From NCBI RefSeq assembly GCF_029919115.1, contig NZ_CP123990.1, forward strand, positions 2,976,001-3,040,000: a stretch of DNA of 64,000 bases. The letters run 5' to 3'. Below are positions 1-8,648 of the stretch, in pieces. Every line of letters begins with the position of its first letter. Within the stretch, counting starts at the first letter, position 1. The notes beneath the pieces are model-generated. The model searched no databases. It saw only the letters and a list, made by a program, of their open reading frames with translations, and was not told where the DNA came from. The stretch is from Variovorax paradoxus (GTDB taxonomy: Bacteria; Pseudomonadota; Gammaproteobacteria; Burkholderiales; Burkholderiaceae_C). The translations under genes were made by a program, and so were the position numbers.

Positions 1-2
1 GC

Positions 3-113
3 TTCAAGGTGACGTACTACGCCTCTTGCATCGGCATCCTGCCGCAGGCCGTGAAGACCTGGGCATGGCGCCGGCGCAACCTCAAGGAATCCCTCGAGGC
101 TGCAAAGACCTGA
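3..113 (+). CDS. C-terminal fragment of an unidentified protein
   Basis: The window opens inside a reading frame that gives 36 residues before a TGA at 111-113. The fragment starts with an aromatic and hydrophobic stretch and ends in a basic tail (WRRRN, then ESLEAAKT), which would suit a last membrane helix followed by a cytoplasmic end. I do not recognise the family. It converges on glxR with a gap of only nine bases, so it probably belongs to a different transcription unit. Confidence 0.45.
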   Translation, partial: FKVTYYASCIGILPQAVKTWAWRRRNLKESLEAAKT

Positions 114-122
114 GCCGCAGGC

Positions 123-1031
123 TCAGTCCGGCGTGACGGTGTGCTGGGCGAGCGCTTCGAGCGCACGCACCAGTGCCGAGTGGTCCTGCTGGCCATGTCC
201 CAGCGCCGCACAGGCATTCATCAGCTGCGCCGCGCCCGCGGTCTGCGGCAATGCCACGCCCAGGGCACGTGCGCTCTGCAGCGCCAGGTTCAGGTCCTTC
301 TGGTGCAGCGAGATGCGGAAGCCCGGTGCAAAGGTGCGCTTGATCATGCGTTCGCCATGCACTTCGAGAATGCGCGAGCTGGCAAAGCCGCCCATCAGCG
401 CCTGGCGCACCTTGGCCGGATCGGCGCCTGCCTTGGACGCGAACAGCAGGGCCTCGCCCACCGCCGCGATATTGAGCGCCACGATGATCTGGTTGGCCAC
501 CTTGCAGACCTGGCCGTCGCCTACGTTGCCCACGAGCGTGACGTTCTTGCCCATTTTCTCGAGCAGCGGCCGCACCTGGCCGAAGGTGCCTTCGTCGCCG
601 CCGCACATGATGGTGAGGCTCGCGGCCTTGGCGCCCACTTCGCCGCCGGAGACGGGCGCGTCGATGTAGCCGCAGCCCAGCGCGATGATGCGCTTGGCAA
701 AGCCCTTGGTGGCAATCGGATCGATGGAGCTGCAGTCGACCACGATCTTGCCGCGCGAGTCCTTCAGGCCTTCGGCCACGCCCAGCGTGCCCGGCTCGCC
801 GAAAAGCACTTTCTCCACGTCGGGCGTGTCGGGCACCATGATGAAGATCACGTCCGCCTGGCGCGCCACTTCGGCCGCCGAGGCGCAGATGGTCGCCTTG
901 GAGATGAAGGGCTCGGGTGTGTTGCCCTGGGTGTTCACGAACAGCTGGTAGCCCGCGTCGAGCAGATGGCCCGCCATGGGCGCGCCCATGATGCCGAGGC
1001 CGATGAATCCGATTTTTTGAGATTGCGACAT
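123..1031 (-). CDS. glxR: 2-hydroxy-3-oxopropionate (tartronate semialdehyde) reductase
   Basis: A 302-residue cytoplasmic NAD(P)H-dependent reductase that converts tartronate semialdehyde to D-glycerate. The N-terminus carries the Rossmann motif GFIGLGIMGAPMA typical of beta-hydroxyacid dehydrogenases. The substrate-binding segment DAPVSGGEVGA lies near residue 125, and the catalytic-lysine region KVANQI near residue 180. Length is normal for GlxR/GarR. It is the last gene of the leftward unit gcl-hyi-glxR, 33 bases after hyi, which fixes its role in the glycerate branch of glyoxylate use. The ATG at 1031 is the only good start near the Rossmann motif. Confidence 0.95.
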   Translation of the reverse strand: MSQSQKIGFIGLGIMGAPMAGHLLDAGYQLFVNTQGNTPEPFISKATICASAAEVARQADVIFIMVPDTPDVEKVLFGEPGTLGVAEGLKDSRGKIVVDCSSIDPIATKGFAKRIIALGCGYIDAPVSGGEVGAKAASLTIMCGGDEGTFGQVRPLLEKMGKNVTLVGNVGDGQVCKVANQIIVALNIAAVGEALLFASKAGADPAKVRQALMGGFASSRILEVHGERMIKRTFAPGFRISLHQKDLNLALQSARALGVALPQTAGAAQLMNACAALGHGQQDHSALVRALEALAQHTVTPD

Positions 1032-1064
1032 GTCTTCAGTTTCCTTGGATGCTGTTGTCTGGGT

Positions 1065-1850
1065 TCACTTCTGCTGCGTCAGGGCCTGCCGCCATCCGAG
1101 GCCGTCGACGGTGTCGCTGCGCGGCTTGTATTCACAGCCGATCCAGCCGTCGTAGCCGATCGAATCGATGTGCCTGAAGAGCCACGGGTAGTTGATTTCG
1201 CCCGTGCCCGGTTCGCCGCGCCCGGGGTTGTCGGCCAGCTGGATGTGGCCGATGCGCGCGAGGTTCTTCGACAGTGTGTTGCCAAGCTCGCCTTCCATGC
1301 GCTGCGCGTGATAGATGTCGTACTGCACCCGCAGGTTGGAAGAACCCACTTCGTCGATCAGCGCCAGCGCCTGGTCGGTGCGCGTGAGAAAGAAGCCCGG
1401 AATGTCGAAGGTGTTGATCGGCTCGATCAAAAGCCGCAGGCCGGCCGCCTCGAGCTCGCCGGCGGCAAGGCGCAGGTTCTCGACCACGGTCTTGTGCGCG
1501 GCCTCGGTGCTCACGCCGGCCGGCACCTTGCCGACCAGGCAGTTGAGCTGCGGGCAGCCCAGTGCGGTGGCGTAGTCGATGGCCATGGCAATGCCTTCGC
1601 GGAACTCGCCGGTGCGGTCGGGGTGGCAGGCAATGCCGCGCTCGCCCTTGTCCCAGTCGCCGGCAGGCAGGTTGTGCAGCACCTGCTGCAAACCGTTGGC
1701 GCGCAGCGCGGCGGTGAGCTCCTTCTTTTCGAAGGGGTAGGGGAACAGGTATTCCACCGCCTCGAAGCCCGCCTTGGCGGCGGCCTCGAAGCGCTGCATG
1801 AACGGAAGCTCGGTGAAGAGCATCGTGAGGTTGGCTGCAAACTTTGGCAT
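1065..1850 (-). CDS. hyi: Hydroxypyruvate isomerase
   Basis: A 261-residue TIM-barrel sugar-phosphate-isomerase-like enzyme that interconverts hydroxypyruvate and tartronate semialdehyde. It begins MPKFAANLTMLF and contains the family segments GWIGCEYKP near the C-terminus and LLIEPIN in the middle. The open frame runs upstream to 2093 inside gcl, but that extension is an arginine-rich shadow, so I place the start at the ATG at 1850, 17 bases after the gcl stop. It lies between gcl and glxR in the same direction, the usual companion arrangement. Function is known for the family; substrate here is inferred from context. Confidence 0.93.
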   Translation of the reverse strand: MPKFAANLTMLFTELPFMQRFEAAAKAGFEAVEYLFPYPFEKKELTAALRANGLQQVLHNLPAGDWDKGERGIACHPDRTGEFREGIAMAIDYATALGCPQLNCLVGKVPAGVSTEAAHKTVVENLRLAAGELEAAGLRLLIEPINTFDIPGFFLTRTDQALALIDEVGSSNLRVQYDIYHAQRMEGELGNTLSKNLARIGHIQLADNPGRGEPGTGEINYPWLFRHIDSIGYDGWIGCEYKPRSDTVDGLGWRQALTQQK

Positions 1851-1867
1851 GGTGCGTGTCTCCGTGC

Positions 1868-3661
1868 TCAGTCCAGCATCTCGGCCGCAACGGCGGTGGG
1901 GGCATCGGCCGGGTGTTCGGCCAGGGGCTCGAACTCGGTGATGTTGTCGATCTCGGTGCCCATTGCAATGTTGGTCACGCGCTCGAGCATCACTTCGATG
2001 ACGACCGGCACGCTGAACTCCGCCATCAGCGCCTCGGCGCGCTGGATGGCCGGTGCGATCTCTTCCTGCTTGTTCACGCGGATCGCCTTGCAACCCAGGC
2101 CTTCGACCACTTTGAGGTGGTCCACGCCGTAGCTGCTCTCGATGCCCGCATCAGGCCCCGCGTTGATGTTGTCGAACGCGAGCTGCACGCAGTAGTCCAT
2201 CTCGAAGCCGCGCTGCGCCTGGCGTATCAACCCGAGGTACGAGTTGTTGACCACGATGTGGATGTACGGCAGCTTGAACTGCGCACCCACGGCCAGCTCT
2301 TCGATCATGAATTGGAAGTCGTAGTCGCCAGAGAGCGCGACGATCTTGCGCGAAGGGTCGGCCGCCCGCACGCCCAGCGCGGCGGGAATGGTCCAGCCCA
2401 GCGGGCCGGCCTGGCCGCAGTTGATCCAGTGGCGCGGGTTGTACACATGCAGGAACTGCGCGGCCGCAATCTGCGAGAGCCCGATGGTGCTCACGTAGCA
2501 GGTGTCGTTGCTGAAGTTGTTGTTCATGCACTGGTACACGCGCTGCGGCTTCATCGGGACGTCGTCGAAGTTGGTCTTGCGCAGCATGGTCTTCTTGCGC
2601 TCGATGCACGACTTGGCCCACGCGCGGCGATCGGTGAGCTTGCCGGCGGCCTTCATCTCCTCGGCCACCTCGACGAAGAGCGTGAGCGCGGCCTTGGCGT
2701 CCGACACGATGCCGAAGTCGGGCGTGAACACGCGGCCGATCTGCGTGGGTTCGATGTCCACGTGCACGAAGGTGCGGCCCTTGGTGTAGACGTCGACCGA
2801 GCCGGTGTGGCGGTTGGCCCAGCGGTTGCCAATGCCCAGCACGAAGTCGCTCGCCAGCATGGTCGCATTGCCGTAGCGGTGGCTGGTCTGCAGGCCGCAC
2901 ATGCCGGCCATCAGCGGATGGTCGTCGGGAATCGCGCCCCAGCCCATCAGCGTGGGAATCACCGGCACGCCGGTGGCTTCGGCAAAGCGCACGAGCAGGT
3001 CGGAAGCATCGGCGTTGATGACGCCGCCGCCGGCAACGATGAGCGGGCGCTCGGCCGCCTGGAGCATGCCGATGGCCTTCTCGATCTGGGCGCGCGTGGC
3101 AGCAGGCTTGTAGGGGGTGAGCGGCTCATAGCTGTCGATGTCGAACTCGATCTCGGCCATCTGCACGTCGAAGGGCAGGTCGACCAGCACGGGGCCGGGG
3201 CGGCCCGAGCGCATCAGGTGAAAGGCCTGCTGGAACACCTGCGGCACCTGGCCCGGCTCGCGCACGGTAACGGACCACTTGGTGACCGGCTTGGAGATCG
3301 ACTCGATATCGACCGCCTGGAAGTCCTCCTTGTAGAGCCGCGCGCGCGGCGCCTGGCCGGTGATGCAGAGGATGGGAATCGAATCGGCCCAGGCCGAATA
3401 AAGGCCCGTGATCATGTCGGTACCCGCGGGCCCCGAGGTGCCGATGCACACGCCGATGTTGCCCGCCACCGCACGGGTGTAGCCCTCGGCCATGTGCGAG
3501 GCGCCTTCCACGTGGCGCGCGAGGATGTGCGAAATGCTGCCACGCTGGCGCAGCGCCGAATACATCGGGTTGATGGCCGCGCCGGGCACGCCGAAGGCCT
3601 GCGTCACGCCTTCTTTTTCCATCACCAGCACGGCGGCCTGGACCGCTTTCATTTTTGCCAT
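1868..3661 (-). CDS. gcl: Glyoxylate carboligase (tartronate-semialdehyde synthase)
   Basis: A 597-residue thiamine-diphosphate enzyme that condenses two glyoxylates into tartronate semialdehyde and CO2. All three parts of the acetolactate-synthase fold are visible: the N-terminal PYR domain, a central domain, and the C-terminal ThDP motif starting GDYDF and ending VVNNSYLG. Residue 51 is valine (ARHVEGASH) where related enzymes have the catalytic glutamate; this substitution is a hallmark of Gcl, which separates it from acetolactate synthases. It is the first gene of gcl-hyi-glxR and is divergent from a LysR gene. Glyoxylate is probably supplied by the allantoin genes at the right of the window. 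Confidence 0.96.
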   Translation of the reverse strand: MAKMKAVQAAVLVMEKEGVTQAFGVPGAAINPMYSALRQRGSISHILARHVEGASHMAEGYTRAVAGNIGVCIGTSGPAGTDMITGLYSAWADSIPILCITGQAPRARLYKEDFQAVDIESISKPVTKWSVTVREPGQVPQVFQQAFHLMRSGRPGPVLVDLPFDVQMAEIEFDIDSYEPLTPYKPAATRAQIEKAIGMLQAAERPLIVAGGGVINADASDLLVRFAEATGVPVIPTLMGWGAIPDDHPLMAGMCGLQTSHRYGNATMLASDFVLGIGNRWANRHTGSVDVYTKGRTFVHVDIEPTQIGRVFTPDFGIVSDAKAALTLFVEVAEEMKAAGKLTDRRAWAKSCIERKKTMLRKTNFDDVPMKPQRVYQCMNNNFSNDTCYVSTIGLSQIAAAQFLHVYNPRHWINCGQAGPLGWTIPAALGVRAADPSRKIVALSGDYDFQFMIEELAVGAQFKLPYIHIVVNNSYLGLIRQAQRGFEMDYCVQLAFDNINAGPDAGIESSYGVDHLKVVEGLGCKAIRVNKQEEIAPAIQRAEALMAEFSVPVVIEVMLERVTNIAMGTEIDNITEFEPLAEHPADAPTAVAAEMLD

Positions 3662-3736
3662 GGGACTGTCTCCTTAGTGGCGTCCACTTTAGGAAGCAGG
3701 GGCCATTCGAAGAAGACGGCTGCGGACCATAAAGCC

Positions 3737-3753
3737 TATTCCGCTTTGGAATA
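3737..3753. promoter_or_regulatory. LysR-type operator between gcl and its divergent regulator
   Basis: A perfect 17-base interrupted palindrome, TATTCC, five bases, GGAATA, fits the T-N11-A pattern of LysR-type binding sites. It lies 75 bases upstream of gcl and 18 bases upstream of the divergent LysR gene, the classic place for a shared autoregulatory and activation site. Confidence 0.55.
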
Positions 3754-3771
3754 AGTGGATACGATCCGGCC

Positions 3772-4674
3772 ATGGACAGATTGTTGGCAATGGAAATGTT
3801 CGTGCGTGTGGTCGAGACCGGCAGCTTCTCGAAGGCGGCGCTCGAGTTCCACACCACCCAGCCCACCGTCACCAAGCAGGTCGCGGCCACCGAGGCGCGG
3901 CTGAAGGTGCGGCTGCTCAACCGCAACACGCGCGGCGTGAGCCTGACCGAACCGGGCGCGCTCTATTACGAAAAGTGCAAGAACATCGTGCGAGAGGCCG
4001 AGGAGGCCGAAAGCATCGTGCAACTGCGGCAGAACCAGGCGCAGGGTCTCCTGCGCGTCGGCACCTCCGTGGCATTCGGACGGCGAGTGGTGGTGCCGTT
4101 GGCACTCGAGTACATGCGTCGGCATCCGCAGGTGCAACTCGACCTGAGCTTCGAGGACCGCTATGTGGACCTGATTGCGCAAGGCATCGACGTGGCCATC
4201 CGCATGGGCAAGCTGGCCGATTCGTCGCTGGGCGCGCGCTACCTGGGCACCAACCCGTGGGCCATGGTGGCGGCGCCGGGCTACCTGAAGAAGCACGGCA
4301 CTCCCAAGCGCGCGCAAGACCTGAGCGCGCATGTGGCGCTCATCTACAGCAGCGTGGTGGGCGACGAGTTCTGGCGCATGCACACGCCCAAGGGCGACGC
4401 GGTGACGGTGCCCGTATCGGGGCGCTTTCGTTCCAACAACCTTTCGGCCGTGCTGGCCGCGGCGCGCGACGGCCTCGGCATTGCGCTCATGCCGCGCTAC
4501 GTGGCGAGCGAATCGCTGGCATCGGGCAAGGTGCTCGAAGTGCTCGGCGACCATGCGTTGCCCGAGCAGGAAATCCACGCCGTCTTTCCCTCGCCCAAGC
4601 TGGTTCCGGGCAAGGTGTCGGGCTTCGTGGCCTTTCTCCAGGGGCGGTTTGCCGAAGGGTGGTGGGGCGGCTGA
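3772..4674 (+). CDS. LysR-family regulator, probably of gcl-hyi-glxR
   Basis: A 300-residue LysR-type transcription factor. The N-terminal winged helix is clear (METGSFSKAALEFHTTQPTV region, residues 15-40), followed by the effector-binding domain with GLLRVGTSVAFGRR near residue 90. It is transcribed away from gcl with 110 bases between the starts, and a palindromic site lies in that gap. By genome arrangement it most likely controls glyoxylate or glycerate metabolism; the inducer cannot be read from the sequence. The ATG at 3772 gives the normal N-terminus of the family (MDRLLAMEMFVRV). Confidence 0.9.
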   Translation: MDRLLAMEMFVRVVETGSFSKAALEFHTTQPTVTKQVAATEARLKVRLLNRNTRGVSLTEPGALYYEKCKNIVREAEEAESIVQLRQNQAQGLLRVGTSVAFGRRVVVPLALEYMRRHPQVQLDLSFEDRYVDLIAQGIDVAIRMGKLADSSLGARYLGTNPWAMVAAPGYLKKHGTPKRAQDLSAHVALIYSSVVGDEFWRMHTPKGDAVTVPVSGRFRSNNLSAVLAAARDGLGIALMPRYVASESLASGKVLEVLGDHALPEQEIHAVFPSPKLVPGKVSGFVAFLQGRFAEGWWGG

Positions 4675-4705
4675 CCGCGCCCCACGACCTTCGCCATCCT
4701 CTCGA

Positions 4706-6205
4706 TCAGGCCGGCACAAATGCGCCGTGCAGGCCCAATGGCAGCGTGTAGGGCAGTGTGGCCTGCGCCACAGGCCCGGCGGCCAGCCTGTCGGCCGCAA
4801 AGCACGAGAGCAGCGTTTTCTGCTGGCCGAAGTCGAGCACGGTGCCAAGCACCCAGCCTGGCTTGGCGCCATCGGGAACGAAGATGTGCTCTTCGACAAG
4901 GGCCTGCTTTCCGTAGCTGAAGCGCTGGCTGCGGCCGGTCTCGACATTGGTGCGCGCCACGGCGCCGAAGCCGGGTTGGTCGGGCCTGCCGTTTGTCGCA
5001 TGAATGACCTGGCGGTGGCGCAGCCCGACACGCCGCGGATCGATGCGTGGAAACTCAGCGTCGAGCCCAAGCGCGCTTTGCGATGCGACGCCGGTGCGAA
5101 GGTTGAGCGTGGCCACCGTAAGCTGCGGGTCGGCCCGCTTTGCCCAGCGCGCGCGCATGACCTCGCGGTTGGTCGTGAACACCGAACCGGCGTTTTCCGA
5201 GCGCACGTAGTCGAGGTGAATCAGCGTGCCGCCCGGCGTCTCTTCTTCCCAGGCGTTGCCCACATGAAAAAGAAAGCCGGCCGGCAGCGTGAGCAGCTGG
5301 CGGCGGTTCCAGTCTTTCTTGTCGATCACCAGCACGCGCATTTCCAGCTCGGGCCGCCAGACGTGCGCATCCAGAAAGCTTGCGCCGGCATCCTTGCGCT
5401 TGCTGTCGTACACCAGCGGCGGCATCAGGAAGACCAGGTGCCGTTCGGTTACCGCAAAGTCATGAATCATCGGCAGGTCGGCCACGGGCATCGCGGTGGC
5501 TCGGCGCAGCGTACCGTCGGGCGCAATTTCGTAGAGCGCCAGCATGCTCTGGGCGGCGCTCACGCCGAAGTTCCAGACGGTGCCGTCCGGATCGACCCTG
5601 GGGTGCGCCGAGAAGGGCATGCCCGCGAAATCGGGCCGCCAGGTCTTGACGCCCAGCGTTTCCAGCGTGCGCGCATCGAGCCGCGTGGCCGAGCCGCCTT
5701 CCCACAGCGCCAGCACTTCGCCTTGCATCGGCAGCACGTTGATGTTGGCCACGTTGATGCTGTCGGGCGAGGTCGGCGGTTCGGCGCCCGGCGGCATGGT
5801 GCCGAAGCCTTCCGCCAGGCGGCGGCCGGCCCGTGTTTCGGCCAGGCGCTTGGGCGTGGCTACATAGCGGCCCTGGTGCCGCACGTCGGCACCGTCGATC
5901 ACGAAGCGATGCACCATGCCGTCGCCATCGAACCAGTGGTGATAGCGCTGGCCGCCCAGGTCGTGGCCCGCGGGGCCATTGCGAAACAGCGTGCCGGTAA
6001 CGGCATCGGGAAAGCGCCCGCGCACCGTGGCGCGAGTGAGCGGAAGGTCGCCGGCCGGCGTGGCAAAGCCTGATTTCCACGGCGCGGCGGCGGCTTCGAA
6101 TTCGGCCTGCCAGGCGTCGGGCCCGTCTGCAGCGCGGGCGAGGGCAGGCAGCAGCGGCAGGGCGCCGGCCGTGGCCAGCAGGCGCAGGAGTTCGCGTCGT
6201 TCCAT
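4706..6205 (-). CDS. Carotenoid oxygenase family protein, exported (Tat-like signal)
   Basis: A 499-residue member of the carotenoid cleavage / lignostilbene dioxygenase family, non-heme iron enzymes that split a conjugated double bond. Iron-ligand histidine segments are visible in the expected order: FSAHPRVDPDG, MIHDFAVTERH, and a final LGLHGAFVPA; YHHWFDGDGMVHRF is the family's early signature. The N-terminus MERRELLRLLATAG followed by a hydrophobic stretch and ALARAADG looks like a twin-arginine signal, so the enzyme is probably periplasmic. The open frame runs back to 6511 through the DUF2141 gene, but the signal peptide and the short spacing fix the start at 6205. Substrate is unknown; stilbenoids or apocarotenoids are both possible. 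Confidence 0.85.
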   Translation of the reverse strand: MERRELLRLLATAGALPLLPALARAADGPDAWQAEFEAAAAPWKSGFATPAGDLPLTRATVRGRFPDAVTGTLFRNGPAGHDLGGQRYHHWFDGDGMVHRFVIDGADVRHQGRYVATPKRLAETRAGRRLAEGFGTMPPGAEPPTSPDSINVANINVLPMQGEVLALWEGGSATRLDARTLETLGVKTWRPDFAGMPFSAHPRVDPDGTVWNFGVSAAQSMLALYEIAPDGTLRRATAMPVADLPMIHDFAVTERHLVFLMPPLVYDSKRKDAGASFLDAHVWRPELEMRVLVIDKKDWNRRQLLTLPAGFLFHVGNAWEEETPGGTLIHLDYVRSENAGSVFTTNREVMRARWAKRADPQLTVATLNLRTGVASQSALGLDAEFPRIDPRRVGLRHRQVIHATNGRPDQPGFGAVARTNVETGRSQRFSYGKQALVEEHIFVPDGAKPGWVLGTVLDFGQQKTLLSCFAADRLAAGPVAQATLPYTLPLGLHGAFVPA

Positions 6206-6212
6206 GTGAGCC

Positions 6213-6650
6213 TCAGCGCAGGTGGATGACGGTCTGCACGTCGGCTTCGACGTTGAGCGCGGCGGCCTCGAAATCAGGCGCGCCGCGGTTGCCCTTGGCG
6301 TCGTTCGAGAAGCCGTAGCGTTCGATCGGCATGCCCACCGGGTTGGTGTCGAGCTTGCCGTTGCCGTTTTCGTCGGCAAACACGCGCAGCGCATACCGGC
6401 CGGGTGCCAGGCCAATGAACCGGAGCTGGGCCGTGCCGGCGCGCAGGGGCACCGTTTGCGCCGCCAGCGACTTGCTGCCGGCGAACGCCGAGGCACTGTC
6501 GTACAGCGCAACGTAGAGCGTGGCTTCGGCCGCAGGCCCGTCGGCCACGCTCAGGCTCAGATCGGCGGCAAAGGCGCCCAGCGGCGCAAGGAGTGCGGCG
6601 GCGCACAGGGCACGCGTGCCGCGCCGGTGCAGGAGAGAAGAAAAATTCAT
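6213..6650 (-). CDS. DUF2141 periplasmic protein
   Basis: A 145-residue secreted protein. After a signal peptide (MNFSSLLHRR start, hydrophobic core, cleavage near AFAAD) it shows the DUF2141 pattern: YVALYDSASAF, then GRYALRVFADENGNGKLD, then GMPIERYGFSNDAKG. The mature domain resembles a beta-sandwich. Its stop is seven bases before the carotenoid oxygenase start, so the two are almost certainly one operon. DUF2141 proteins have no established activity that I can name; they are often found near outer-membrane or pigment genes. The ATG at 6650 is chosen because it begins the signal peptide; an ATG 12 bases upstream is possible. Confidence 0.8.
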   Translation of the reverse strand: MNFSSLLHRRGTRALCAAALLAPLGAFAADLSLSVADGPAAEATLYVALYDSASAFAGSKSLAAQTVPLRAGTAQLRFIGLAPGRYALRVFADENGNGKLDTNPVGMPIERYGFSNDAKGNRGAPDFEAAALNVEADVQTVIHLR

Positions 6651-6775
6651 CGGAGACCTCATCTCGAAAGTTGGAGGTCTCGACGATCTCGCAGCCGCCG
6701 TGCGCTGCCCAGCGGCATGCGACGGAACGCGCAATGACGGCGCGAAATGCAGAAGGCGGGTGCAGGCCGCGCCGT

Positions 6776-7873
6776 TCAGTTTCTCTTCTTGTCAGCGTTC
6801 GCGTCGGCGGTGCTGGCCGGGTTTTCCCATTGGCCCGATTCCACGAACAGGCTCCACGCTGCCATGAACAGCGCGGCAATCACGGGGCCGACCACGAAGC
6901 CGTTGATGCCGAAGATCGCCATGCCGCCAATCGTCGACATCAGCACGATGTAGTCGGGCATCTGCGTGTCCTTGCCCACCAGCACGGGCCGCAGGATGTT
7001 GTCGACAAGCCCGATCACGAACACGCCGACGAAAATCAGGATGCCGCCCTGCCAGAAGTGGCCCGTGGCAAGAAAGTAGATGGCCACCGGCCCCCAGATG
7101 AGCGCCGCGCCCACCGCGGGCAGCAGCGACAGAAACGCCATGAGCACCGCCCACAGCAGCGCGCCCTGCACGTTCAGCAGCCAGAAGGCGATCCCGCCGA
7201 TAGCGCCCTGCGCAATGGCCACCGCCACGTTGCCCTTGACGGTGGCGCGGATCACGGTGGTGAACTTGTTCAGCAGGTAGTGCGTATGCGGCTTGGCAAG
7301 CGGTACGGCTTCGCGCATCGTCTTGGACAGCTCCGAGCCGTCGCGCACCAGGAAGTAGAGCAGGTACAGCATCACGAAGAAGCTGATGAGAAAGTCGAAG
7401 GTGTTCTGGCCGATGGTGAGCGCCTGGCCCGCGATGAGCTGGCTGCCTTGCGCCGCGCCGGCGGAAATGCGGGCCTGCCAGGCTTCCATGTCACCCAGGT
7501 TGAAGCGGTCGAAAATGCTCATCAGCCATTGCGGCATGGCATTGAGAATCTGCTGGAAGTAGGCCGCAAAGTTGATCTGCCCCGAGCGGATGCTCTGCGT
7601 GACCTGCACGATTTCTTGCACCAGCGACACGCCCACCATGGCCAGCGGAAGAATCACGATGAACAGGCAGATGGTCAAGGTCGACAGGGCGGCGGCGTTG
7701 CGCTTGCCCGGCATTTTCTTGAGCAGCCACTTGTAGAGCGGCGTGAACAGGATGGCCAGCGCCACCCCCCACAGCACCGCGCCGAAGAACGGCATCAGCA
7801 CCCAGAGAAAAGCGACGGTGACTACGGCGAGCAGGGCGAGGAACACGCCGCGCTGGAGTTGGGGTGAGTTCAT
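6776..7873 (-). CDS. AI-2E family transporter (PerM/TqsA-like permease)
   Basis: A 365-residue integral membrane protein of the AI-2E transporter family, with about seven to eight hydrophobic helices. Typical features are the paired N-terminal helices (LALLAVVTVAFLWVLMPFFGAVLWG), a central soluble segment around residues 80-150, and the conserved C-terminal block with GPVAIYFLATGHFWQG and GKDTQMPDYIVLMSTIGGM. Members export autoinducer or other small solutes, or act as ion antiporters; the substrate here cannot be told. The C-terminus is short, polar and lysine-rich (ADANADKKRN). It stands alone between a GntR gene and the DUF2141 unit. Confidence 0.85.
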   Translation of the reverse strand: MNSPQLQRGVFLALLAVVTVAFLWVLMPFFGAVLWGVALAILFTPLYKWLLKKMPGKRNAAALSTLTICLFIVILPLAMVGVSLVQEIVQVTQSIRSGQINFAAYFQQILNAMPQWLMSIFDRFNLGDMEAWQARISAGAAQGSQLIAGQALTIGQNTFDFLISFFVMLYLLYFLVRDGSELSKTMREAVPLAKPHTHYLLNKFTTVIRATVKGNVAVAIAQGAIGGIAFWLLNVQGALLWAVLMAFLSLLPAVGAALIWGPVAIYFLATGHFWQGGILIFVGVFVIGLVDNILRPVLVGKDTQMPDYIVLMSTIGGMAIFGINGFVVGPVIAALFMAAWSLFVESGQWENPASTADANADKKRN

Positions 7874-7935
7874 ATGTGACTCGGACTGTAGCCGAGCCTG
7901 AACGTGCGTTTGTGTCGGTCGAAATGCCTTGTCGG

Positions 7936-8643
7936 CTAGCGCCTGTTGCGCGGCAGCGCCACCGGCGACAGCGTGGCGCGCAGGCGGGCCGGCGCGTCCG
8001 GCTCGGCGGCGGTGTCTACCTCGAGGGAGCGCTCGACATTGCCGATGTGTTCGATCATGAGCTTGCGCGCCGTGGCCGTGTCGCCGGCCTCCAGTGCGGC
8101 CACGATCGCGTCATGTTCGGCGCAAGACTGCCCGGCTTCATGCTTCGACTGGTACAGCGTGGCCGCGAGCGTGGTGCGGGCCGTCAGGTCGCGCAGCACA
8201 TCGACCAGCAGCTGGTGGCCCATCTGCTCGGCCAGGCAGACATGAAAGTCCGCCAGCAGAAAGGCGCGCGTGGCGGCGTCGGCACCCTCGATGGCGCGCC
8301 GCTCGTCGGCAATGTGGTCGCGCAGCTTGCGTATGACTTTTTGCAGCGGCCGGCCTTCGCTATCGGCAAGGATGCCCGCTTCGACGATGCGCCGCGCCGA
8401 AAAAGCGTCGCGCGCTTCTTCGGCCGAGGGCTCCACCACGTACCAGCCGCGGCGCGACTGGACCTCGACGAAGCCGCGTGCCTGCAGTTGCATGAGCGCC
8501 TCGCGCACCATGGTGCGGCTGACCGCGAAGTTCTCGGCCAGGGCCTGCTCGCCCAGCCGCTCGCCCGGCGCGAGCTTTTGCGCCAGGATGGCTTCGACCA
8601 CCCGCTCGGCAATGGAGGTGGGATTGACGGTGTCGGCAGCCAT
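7936..8643 (-). CDS. GntR-family (FCD) regulator, probably of the dicarboxylate symporter
   Basis: A 235-residue FadR-subfamily regulator. The winged helix covers residues 8-75 (LGEQALAENFAVSRTMVREAL), and the C-terminal FCD ligand domain has the expected metal-site pattern: DFH near residue 130, AEHDAIVAAL, and LMIEHI. It starts five bases after the dctA stop on the same strand, so the two are co-transcribed and the regulator probably senses a substrate of that symporter. The start at 8643 is chosen because upstream sequence belongs to the symporter. Confidence 0.88.
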   Translation of the reverse strand: MAADTVNPTSIAERVVEAILAQKLAPGERLGEQALAENFAVSRTMVREALMQLQARGFVEVQSRRGWYVVEPSAEEARDAFSARRIVEAGILADSEGRPLQKVIRKLRDHIADERRAIEGADAATRAFLLADFHVCLAEQMGHQLLVDVLRDLTARTTLAATLYQSKHEAGQSCAEHDAIVAALEAGDTATARKLMIEHIGNVERSLEVDTAAEPDAPARLRATLSPVALPRNRR

Positions 8644-8648
8644 TGTTG

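Noticed and set aside
141..2132. A 663-codon plus-strand frame across glxR, hyi and gcl
   Set aside because: It spans three well-identified genes on the other strand and has no domain; it is a shadow of their codon use. The same applies to long frames at 1844-3754 and 4481-6073.
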